A DNA stretch of 64,000 bases, taken from contig JADNRX010000301.1 in the NCBI GenBank assembly GCA_015501595.1, positions 1 to 64,000 of the forward strand. The letters run 5' to 3'. A program made the position numbers and the translations under genes. Source of the DNA: Hymenopellis radicata (Eukaryota > Basidiomycota > Agaricomycetes > Agaricales > Physalacriaceae). The notes below the pieces were generated by a model. The model saw nothing but the letters and a program-made list of their open reading frames with translations, was not told where the DNA came from and searched no databases. Positions 55,685 to 64,000 of this stretch are shown here, piece by piece (the stretch's first letter is position 1; each line of letters opens with the position of its first letter).

Positions 55685-56200
55685 TCAAAAGACCATCTTT
55701 TCGCCAAAGTACTTTGTAAACCCTTCACCCACGGTCAGCCACGTCGCGCAGAGATGAACAGATGTTGACTTACTATTAGCATTGGCATATTCCTCGACGT
55801 GGTCTACCAACCACAAATGCAGTTCGTGCAAATGTCCCATCGGCACTTTAGGCAGTAAGTGGTGCAGCAGGTGATAATTGTCATCGTGCGGCTGTATGAA
55901 TTTCTGTATCGCATTGCAGCATGGACTGGTGCGTGTAAACGCCAGGACCGAATTAGATGGCAGGCCAGAGTGGTCGATAATCTCCCTCAGGACGTACACG
56001 GCGTAGCTTATGGTGCATCGTGTGGCGTGGAATATCACAAAGAAACGCCATCCTTTCGGGAGAGAGAACCCATACAGGCTGGTGGCTGGCTCGATGAAGC
56101 TGAAGAAGATGGTGACACCGCTCCACCAGAGGGTGAGCTGAATCGGAGCTCGAAGAGAAGCGCCAATGGCGTTTTGTTTGAACAGCGTCGGGTCTGCCAT
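55685..56200 (-). pseudogene. Fatty-acid-desaturase-type protein, C-terminal half
   Basis: Membrane desaturase family. The kept part reads SLRAPIQLTLWWSGVTIFFS, RFFVIFHATRCTISYAVYVL, REIIDHSGLPSNSVLAFTRT and the third His box QPHDDNYHLLHHLLPKVPMG (HxxHH), with an intron gtaagt...caaag before the end YFGEKMVF. The first two His boxes and N-terminal membrane part are not found upstream to 56470 (only MNFLGWLTTEERNI near 56250 might belong). Without them the enzyme cannot bind its di-iron centre, so this is probably a truncated pseudogene. Confidence 0.6.
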
Positions 56201-56259
56201 GATAGTATGGGCTCATCCGGCTCGCGATGCATGCTTTATATTCCTTTCCTCAGTAGTGA

Positions 56260-57741
56260 GCCATCCCAAAAAGTTCATGCTCCATCGCGGCGGTCCAAGT
56301 TCGCCGTCAGGTTCACGCCTGAAGCCTTCGAGCGCAGTTCGTACATGTACTATGTTTACCTGAAACTTTGGAGTCTGGCAGGCATTCTCCTTGAAATCGC
56401 GGTATACTTGACAGACGTAGATAGTTTTGACAGGCGTAAATCGTGGCCAGGCACGCGTCAACCTTCATACCATTTGGCTAGGCCCGTCTTCCTGTTCCGG
56501 GGCAACTTGTTGCTCGGCTTACAAGGGTATAACGGGCTCGCAAAACAGGGCAGGCACCGCCATATACCATATATATACAACCGATCACTTTTATTTCCTA
56601 ATCGGTGTGTTTCCGCACGTGCCGTTACTATTGTCACGCTGTGTGCTCTTGTTGGTCTATTCCTTTTCCTTTGTACTGACCGTCCTTCCTCTGTGTGCTT
56701 TCATCACTTCCTCTGGTCGCTATATTCTCCGTCATCCCGGCGTCTTTTACTGTTCTCCTTCATTATTGTACCCTTCTTTATGCTCCTACTTAACCTTCTC
56801 CGTCGCTGTGAATAGCTTCCTCTTTGCAGGGGCACAGCGGCAGTTCCGCTCTCCCTCTTACCACCGCTGCCTTTCCCTCGTCCCCACACGTTCCGTCTGA
56901 CGGTTCAGTTCTCTTTCTTGTTCGACCTCGTCGTTGTCGCTTTGGCATCAGCAATTCCGACATCATATTTCAGCAATTGGTTTTATAATGGGTTCTGCGT
57001 TTATCCACGTTGGTGCGCTGGTTTGGTCCTACGTTTCCTCGACGTTTCTCTGCGGATGCGCCTGTTCGGTGTGTATTTCTTAACCGCCTCTCCCCCCTTT
57101 TTCCTCCTCGTTCATATTTACAGACCGTACTTGTTTAAACCCCCTACATGCTATACCCCCTTTTACGGATATGTTCTGTCACCAGCACCGCAATCTACCC
57201 CTCGTTGACGGTGTGTGCGTCCTTCAGCTCAGTGAGTTCATTGTGTCTTTCGCCACTCGTTTACCCGCTGTTCTTATTACCAGACTATGCCTATCGATTT
57301 CGGCCGGATCTGTCTTTCGTCTGCGGCTCTTTCAAACGTCCCGTGGTGTTATGTACATACTCCATCAGGAAACTGGTTCCAGGCCTTGAGGTAGCTGAAG
57401 CTGACTCTGAGACCTCTGGTTGTCCTAAGCAAGTGAAGTTGTGAAGCTTGCCAAGTTAACTTTGGAGAAGGTTCGGCGGGAACCTCCCTCTCCAAGTACA
57501 CCGAAGCCATCCTGATAGCTCTTTAAGTTACCTCTACTCATCCAAACATCCAGTCACTCCAGCTCCAAGTCAACTCATGTCATGCTAAGATATGTTCAAA
57601 CACATCTCTTGATACACACATTGGAAAGCAACGAATCACATAAATTGACGGAAACATGATTTACAGACAGAATATCAGTACATTAAAGTAATACATACTG
57701 GATGGTTAGTAAATAATTGAACCGGCCAAGAATGCTCAGAA
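56260..57741. other. Gene-poor, pyrimidine-rich stretch
   Basis: The plus strand is rich in C and T from about 56580 to 57340, with many short frames but no recognised protein. It may be decayed repeat. Confidence 0.35.
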
Positions 57742-57771
57742 GCCAAGGACACCCTTCCGGGTGTCCTTGGC
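57742..57771. other. Perfect 13-bp hairpin
   Basis: gccaaggacaccc-ttcc-gggtgtccttggc is a perfect inverted repeat with a 4-base loop. It resembles the subterminal hairpin of Helitrons, but no CTRR end follows at the usual distance on either strand. Confidence 0.7.
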
Positions 57772-60245
57772 GGGCAGCGTCCTATCTTGCCATCTCCCCG
57801 GCCCCGCGCGCACATCATGCTCGCACTTTGTCGAGGACCAAGCGGAATCATCATCGCCGTCGAGATGGCCGTGTTGGCATAGTTACACCTTGTTGCGCAT
57901 CAAGTACTGGATATCGACCTGGTGAGGAGGGAGAGTTTAGCGATGGGGGCAGGAATGAACGGTGATACGGACGAAATCGTACCCAGCGCCGCCATGTTGC
58001 TCGTCGAGCAGCCATGGGCAGGTGTCTAACCATCGCAGGAACACGATGCCTGCTGGAGGGGAGGGAGCGCATCAGTTGTCCATCTATGTATGACGTCTAA
58101 GCCGGTCACATACCAACAAAACACCTTTTCTCCCTTACCACCTCTTTGATCCGAGCAGCTAGCACATCGTGGGTCTGCTGTATCGCTGTCCTCGAGCACG
58201 TTGAGTCGTCAAGGGGGTTGGCGCCTCTTGTCAGGCGAGCTCGCATCGTCGTCGCCGAGTGTAGTTGCGTCGGCATCGTCATCTGGCGTGGTAAAGGCCT
58301 TATGTCGTCGTCGGGTGCGGTCATTGTCATCTTTTAGGGTTGTGATTGTCGTCGTCGGCGTGGTGGCGTCGTCGTCACGCGGCGAAGATTTGGTGGCGGC
58401 GATGGTAGGCTCATCTATTAAAACGGAAACAGTGACGGTTGGGTGCTGGTAGTACGTTGAGAACAGCAAACGAGCAAAATAAAAAGGAAACACCCACATG
58501 ATGCTGACGTGGCCTTGGCAACACCAACTTTGGAGGGCTTGGAGGGCTGGTGCCACAGTTGAACGGAGCTGAGCGTTGACGTCTAGAGTATAGGTGCTTC
58601 GAAGCGAAGAAGTAAGCATACGCCAGTGCATCTGAGCACTGTTTGACGCTGACGCCCTGGTTGCCGGCGTAAGGAGTCGAACAATGCTGCCACTTGAGGG
58701 CTCACACAGCGAATAGGGACGCGTATGGCCAACGCGACAGACATACAAGCTATGGGAAAACGGAAAACGAGCTAGAAATTAGTACACAGTTAATCGGAAA
58801 CACGCACCACCAGAATCTTGCATTGCCGTCGATGATGGCACCACGGTTGCTCGGACACTCGACGTCTGTGGAGTCGTTGAAAATGAGGCTTGGGGAAAAA
58901 AAACAAAACACACCAAGACACTGCCCACCTGCAGACGGTGCAGGTCCATTCCTCTTGCCCTCGGCCTCAGACGGCGTAGCATTCACAATTCAGGCTTACG
59001 GTACCTAGCAAGATGCTGTCGACAGTAAGAAATAAGGAAATTGAGGAGACACATGCACACACCTGCAATGCTAGCCGTCTGCAGACGGGACAGCATTCAC
59101 CCTCCTAGGCCATGCTCTCGTAGAGTCAATCCAGATTGTAGCAGCCTGTAGCCTGTAGCCTTGTGTGACAACGACTGCCCAAGTCAACGACGACGGTAAA
59201 GGTTGTGCTGCCTGTCTTGGCAGGGCTTACACGGTTGACAGTGGCCGACGAGCCGGCAGACAAGAGACGGAGATATGAAGGAGGACGGCGGTGATGAGAC
59301 AAGGGATGGTGGTGGTAAGAGAGTAAGGAACGACGACTCCAAACAGTTCTGATCACTGTTCGGATTGCCGGACCCGGGCTCCGGACAATGTTCAGAGCGC
59401 GTCGTAGACGACGAGCAAGTCTATATATTAACAGCAAAATGGGGCGAATGGTGCTTCATAATCCAAATACAAGTCTCATAGAAAATACGAGCCAACAACT
59501 ACACCGTGCAATATACTACACTCGATGTCAGTCTTGACAATACAAGTATCGTCTTCATCTAGGCCAAAAAAGTGGTCAAAAAATTAAATACTCAGGATTA
59601 TTGTAACAATCAATCCCACCATTTCGAAATGTCTAAAATGCCCTCGTTGGTGCGCTGGAGCCCGCACAAGTCGTCGAAAAAACACCCGGTCCGATCACCC
59701 GGTCCGATCATCCGAGTGGTGATTGAGACGCTTTTTGCTGGTTGATCATTGCATTCAACCACCACCACCTCGCGACGTCTGGCTCGCGACGACCCGTCCT
59801 TGGGCCGTGGGCCTTCCAGACGTCCTTCTACTTTAATCTAAGTCATTTTCCTGCTTTTTTCGTTGACATGCGGGCTTGGAGGGCCCCGGCGGCCCCGCTG
59901 GACGCGTAAGCCCTCCAACGAGGCCGCAAATCTTCCACGACGATGACGGAGACCCTTTACGGGGCGTAGGACGCAACAGCTTGATTTTGGAACTCGACGC
60001 CGCGCTGTCTGCTGACAGGCGGCGTCGTCTAGGTGCAGGTCTTGTCTCACCATATTCTAATACCGATTACTTTCATTAGCAGAACTACGACGACGACTCT
60101 CTCCCAAGACGACAACAACAACATCTCCATGACGATGACAACGTACGCTGCTGCCGCCGCTAGCACAACAACAAATCCATCCCAACGATAATGACGACAC
60201 CACATAATACGCTCGACAACTCTCCTCCCCTACTCGCACGGCCAC
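57772..60245. other. Gene-poor region rich in CGACGA/GTCGTC triplets
   Basis: Runs of gtcgtc/gacgac triplets (58230-58400, 60085-60200) make chance open frames. A short direct repeat acccggtccgatca occurs twice at about 59681-59709. No gene recognised. Confidence 0.35.
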
Positions 60246-60680
60246 GCATACCGGTACATCCCCTCTCTATTCACCTACGCGCCACGGCCTGACCCCAAAC
60301 CCCCAGATGCAGTCCAAAGCCAGCAGCGAGGCCGTATTCGCCTTTGAACTCATTCCAAACCAGAACCTCGGCAACGCATACAACACCTCGCGTCTGCTGT
60401 AGGCGTACTCCAAGACGCGGCCGGACTCTGACGATCCCGAGACGACGATCCTGGGGCACTACGTTGCAGGATTTTTGAATCAACTTTTCGGATACGACGG
60501 CGGAGCCTATGTACATGCCCACGACGAGCAAAGGGGCGGCGTCGCACAAGCGCATCGTCATCGCGCATGGAGTGTTGCTGTCTATTGGATTCTTGATTAT
60601 TCTACCCGCTGGCGCTCTCGTAGCACGTTACTCGTACCACCACGACGCACGCTTAAGCCCTCGTATTGAGGCCGCTCTTC
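60246..60680 (+). pseudogene. DOMON / cytochrome b561-type redox protein relic
   Basis: One frame gives AYSKTRPDSDDPETTILGHY, like the end of a DOMON (heme or sugar-binding) domain; another gives KRIVIAHGVLLSIGFLIILP with AGALVARY, like the first helix of a cytochrome b561 ferric-reductase-type membrane domain. The two belong together in fungal DOMON-b561 proteins. The frames do not join, and no further helices or His ligands beyond IAHG are seen, so this is a relic. Confidence 0.5.
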
Positions 60681-61349
60681 CAATCTGCGGGCTGCAAAGT
60701 GACGATTGCAACATCGTCGTGCTTCCAGGACAGCGACAAAGCCGCTTAAGCCAGGCAGTGTTTGGAGCGGCATAAACCCTCGAACGAGGCTGCACCTCGA
60801 TGAGGCACCTCTCACTACCTCTCTTGCTGCGCTGCTGCCATGACTCGGAGAGGCAGCATCGAGTGAATAGCGTATATGCGTGAGGGAGCAAGACTATTGG
60901 CACGGCTGTCGAGAATGGCACCAACTCGACATAGCATTTTTTTAGGCTGAGACGGCGTCGCGGACGCGTCCAGACCCAAAGGTGTGTTTCTCGGTGGTCA
61001 GTATGTCAGCTCTTCTCACCCGTATTGCCAAGATCATCCAAGCGATGCTGGCGCTCAAGTCTCACTGCGACCGCCACCATCTGCGACTCCTTTGCGCCGA
61101 CGACCAGATCGACAGGGGCCCCACGATTGACGCTGACGTGCTCACGACGATGAGGATCCCGTCAATGGCGTCCGCTCGAGCTTGTCCGCGACGTTCCGAA
61201 ATGTTATCACATTTGGAACACTCTCGTTTACAACGATGTGCGTGTATTTTGTCGTTTATGCGCCTATGCCTCACGCGACGCTATTTCTAGCTTAAGCGCA
61301 TGGAGAGATCGCGGAAATACCTCTTCAGTCTCCAACACCTCGAAAAGCT
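60681..61349. other. No gene recognised
   Basis: A motif like taaaccctcgaacgagg recurs around 59906, 60651 and 60771, a scattered short repeat. Nothing else is clear. Confidence 0.3.
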
Positions 61350-61900
61350 TTGCCGAGGCCAGGTATCAGAGGCGCGGCGTTGCTGGAGCCATGGTACACG
61401 GACGACAATGCTGGAGGACATGTCGTGCGCTTTGGGCGATATGAGGGGATGCTCATTCGTCAGTTCCCCCTCGCGTTGATCGGTGCCGCTACTCTCCGGT
61501 ACGTCTCCACGCCCATTCGAATCATCAGCGACTGATTCACGCGCAGCTGGGACGGACTCACTTTGCCGCTCTCGAGTTGTACATGCACGGCATTGAAGCG
61601 TACTTTGGGAATGAGTTCACTATTGAGGCGTACGAAACTATGCCGCGCGTGAGTGGCATACAACAAGTTCTGTTTGTATCCAAAGGATTTAAAGGTGAGT
61701 CTTATGATTTATCTCCCAAGTACTTCATGAGGCTAGCGACCTAATCATGTTCAGGTATCGTCGGCCCCGGGCAGTTTTACCATTTTCCTATTCTGATTTG
61801 GTGCACGCCAATTCCAACGATGGAGACGTTCGCGTGACTGCTATTACGATGGCTCTCTTCGAGCAAGTAAACGCTGTATGCAACTTCAACTGGTAATATA
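61350..61900 (+). pseudogene. Unidentified gene remnant
   Basis: Pieces in two or three frames look like one protein: LLEPWYTDDNAGGHVVRFGR, YEGMLIRQFPLALIGAATLR, then LGRTHFAALELYMHGIEAYF, EFTIEAYETMPRVSGIQQVL, and VTAITMALFEQVNAVCNFNW before a stop at about 61899. It vaguely resembles the repeated, TE-associated DUF6532-type proteins of agaricomycetes, but I am not sure. Frame breaks near 61530 and 61760 suggest decay. Confidence 0.35.
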
Positions 61901-62874
61901 ATGTTGTATCCTTTACCTCCTGTGCTTCATTGGACTCTGTAGTGAATACTCATACTGTTATTGTCTCCGTTCCACAAGGGTTCTCGGTTCTAAACCATTC
62001 GCGCGCCAAATGTGAGAAGATGCCGCATTTTACCATATGGGACGAAATCCGCCGCCCAAGGACTCAATCTTGATGTAGTTCGGTGAGCACAATGATGCCG
62101 ACATCCAACATACGGTCTGTGCATACTAATAGCGGAATTCTACTATGTCCTTTGCTTCCGATCTTGAGAGAGGCATTCTTCGGTGGCTAAGCTTGACGAA
62201 CCCTGATGGACTCTGGGTCTTCTCAAGGTATACATCACATTGGTAGCATGACTGCATGCAGCTTATGGTGACTCAAGACATGGATCAAATGCAGCAAACA
62301 TCTATAGTCATCTTGAGGTGATCTAGGTCACCGGAGGGTAAATTACATTCATGGGTACATCTTAGGTTACTTCAAGATCACTCAGGTTGACCGGAGAGCC
62401 TCTGGTCAATGGTAACTGTGACCAGTGTCCCAAGATGGCTTGAGCTCACAGTCCGTTTCCTGATGTCGCGACTGGTGAGCGGTCCATGGCGGATGTCCGT
62501 TGGCATCGACCTTCTCGCCGTCCCATCCAAGTCCTTGTGATTTCTCCCCTCGCGTCAAACTGTGTCGCATGGGCCGCGTTCGCCCCAACCACTATCGAAC
62601 CGTATGTTGACAGGGACTACATGGGAAGCTACGTTTCCTCCTTTTCCTTTTGATCATCATTTTTGTCGCTCTCTAGGATCTGGACTGTATGCGACAACAA
62701 CGTCTACGGTATGACGGATCACTTCAGCGCGCAAACGACGTTCACCACCGATGCTAACTACGTGTCCTTATCTTCTGATATCCAGCTTGTCTTCAAGAAT
62801 CCTTCTCGATAACATGTGACCGAGCCGTTGAACGAAGCTCTTGGCGGTCAGACCTAGATCTAATGGCTTTAGAA
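61901..62874. other. Gene-free stretch
   Basis: No gene seen. Short similar phrases (tcaagatcact, gtgatctaggtcaccgg, gttgaccggag) around 62310-62400 hint at a decayed repeat. Confidence 0.3.
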
Positions 62875-63110
62875 TACTGTAGTATTTCGATCAATTCGTC
62901 AGGCCATGTGACCGGTGACCGGGCCTGACGAAATTTTGGTTTCATCAGATTACCATATATGGTAATAGCCGACGCGGCGGAGCTGCGTCGGAAGGCCAGC
63001 GGGGCCCCGCCAGGGGTTTTTCGCGAAATTTCCGGTGACCATTGTGACATTTCGTCAATTCGAAGGTCCTTGTGACCTGTGACGAACGAATTGAACGAAA
63101 TAGTACAGTA
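62875..63110. mobile_element. 236-bp MITE with TA-type ends
   Basis: The left end tactgtagtatttcgatcaattcgt and the reverse complement of the right end (tactgtactatttcgttcaattcgt) match at all but two of 25 bases; weaker pairing continues (gtca, ggccatgtgacc against caggtcac). The termini begin with TA, which fits TA target-site duplication as in Tc1/mariner-type elements. No coding capacity. Confidence 0.7.
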
Positions 63111-63531
63111 TGAACTGTTTGCATAATGCCTTCCATGTCGGAATGAAGGACTTTCGCGAGTAATGCCACGATAGCTACATGGACGTTCATAGGGGGTGTG
63201 TTTGTGATTTAGTTGATGTGCGAATGAGGACCGAAAGGTCTGTGAATCGGTCTGCTCCCACTGTACGACTTCTGATTGATTTCTTTCCGTTATATCATCA
63301 GGCTGATCTTCTGCATTGATATGGTTTTGGGCGTACCTCGTTTTACATTCTCTTGCATGTTTAGCTTGATTTCTTAGGTGTGAATGTTATACGACTACAT
63401 TTCCCAATATGGAAATCTTTCATTTGGATCGGCGTGATCGTGGCAGTCTTATTTAGGCTTGATTCAGTTCATTTACTTCTTCATTTCAGCCACTGCCAAC
63501 CTTTTCTCGTCTCCAGGCGTTGTGTTGTATC
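63111..63531. other. Upstream region of F-box gene
   Basis: No gene seen; likely promoter DNA of the F-box gene. Confidence 0.35.
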
Positions 63532-64000
63532 ATGTCTGATCTGTTGCTCTCCGGTGCGTGTGTATTTTGCTGTCTGGTATATTTTTTACACTTCGCGGGC
63601 TGACCGCCGTATAGTTTCACCTCCTTCCATTGACGAGCGGCATGCGCGAGTGCGTTCGGCCGTCGCTGACGACGACGACTATCGGGCTTTGGTGCTTGCT
63701 GTCTGTCCCCTACCTGCGTTTACCATTCCTCGTGTTGTTCCGTTTCAGCGCCGCCATCCTCCCGTACATTTCATCTCCAACTTGCCTGCATTCTTCCCCC
63801 CCGAACTCTGGTTAATGATGGTGCGATACCTCGACCACTCCGATCTGTTGTGCCTCCGTGTCGTCAAGCGTTTCTTATCCTATTTGTTGGTTCCGCTGAC
63901 CCATGAGTGCTTGGTTTTCCATTTTCCCCATGGCCGCCACTATTCCTTGGACCGCCCGGACGTAATCCGATTTGTTGGGGACATCGAGATTGCTGTAACC
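63532..64000 (+). CDS. F-box protein, 5' part (runs off the window)
   Basis: A short first exon MSDLLLS is spliced (gtgcgt...gtatag) to VSPPSIDERHARVRSAVADD. An F-box-like motif follows: NLPAFFPPELWLMMVRYLDH, then SDLLCLRVVKRFLSYLLVP. F-box proteins link substrates to SCF ubiquitin ligases through Skp1; the substrate-binding part lies beyond position 64000. Large F-box families are usual in agaricomycetes. The frame is open to the end of the window. Confidence 0.65.

Noticed and set aside
57742..57771. Helitron 3' end
   Set aside because: The hairpin is good, but there is no CTRR terminus at the expected distance on either strand and no partner 5' end was found.
58201..58748. Open frames at 58.2-58.7 kb
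   Set aside because: They come from GTC/GAC triplet runs that lack stops on both strands; there is no complex sequence or splice support.
1..64000. CRISPR array, bacterial operon or ribosomal RNA
   Set aside because: No regular spaced repeats, no bacterial ribosome-binding pattern and no rRNA core sequence were seen; introns and gene families are fungal.

Overview
The window looks like nuclear DNA of an agaricomycete (mushroom-forming basidiomycete). Genes are packed on both strands and broken by many short GT-AG introns of about 45-60 nt. Several families seen here are typical of that group: a DUF6699-like protein, a 'macrofage activating glycoprotein'-like secreted protein, an aquaporin with odd NPA boxes, a MYND-finger protein and an F-box protein. 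I spliced genes by eye, so exon ends are approximate.

Layout. 1-8.3 kb holds a decayed PEBP gene, an intact-looking secreted alpha/beta hydrolase, a DUF6699-like gene and a 3'-truncated SulP-type transporter. From 8.5 to about 16.35 kb lies the left arm of a large inverted duplication (small gene, MFS transporter, Rrp6-type exosome nuclease, unknown gene Y1). Its mirror copy is at about 46.6-55.24 kb. Between the arms are unknown gene X1, an aquaporin, a secreted glycoprotein, an M64 metallopeptidase, a low-complexity conserved protein, a non-autonomous hAT-like element, a CoA-transferase family III gene, a nuclear-type low-complexity gene (Z1) with a divergently oriented decayed paralogue (Z2), a second PEBP gene, a small membrane protein, a MYND gene broken by a 17-bp duplication, and a second head-to-head unknown gene pair X2-Y2. 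Right of the duplication, 55.7-63.5 kb is gene-poor: a truncated desaturase, relics of a DOMON/cytochrome b561 protein and another gene, a hairpin and a small TA-flanked MITE. An F-box gene runs off the right edge.

The most interesting parts are (1) the roughly 8-kb inverted duplication with about 30 kb between its arms, and (2) a pair of unrecognised genes, X and Y, arranged head to head and present here as two X and three Y copies. A 788-bp element with long terminal inverted repeats sits in the right arm only, and the left arm keeps the empty site, so the insertion post-dates the split of the copies.

Caution: many genes differ from an intact frame by single bases (both MFS copies at different sites, right Rrp6, X2, PEBP, CoA-transferase, Z1, Z2, the 25.8-28.2 kb gene, the 37.6 kb gene, MYND). 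This can mean real decay of duplicates, or leftover indel errors in a long-read assembly. The inverted duplication itself could in principle be a haplotype mis-join. The sequence alone cannot decide.
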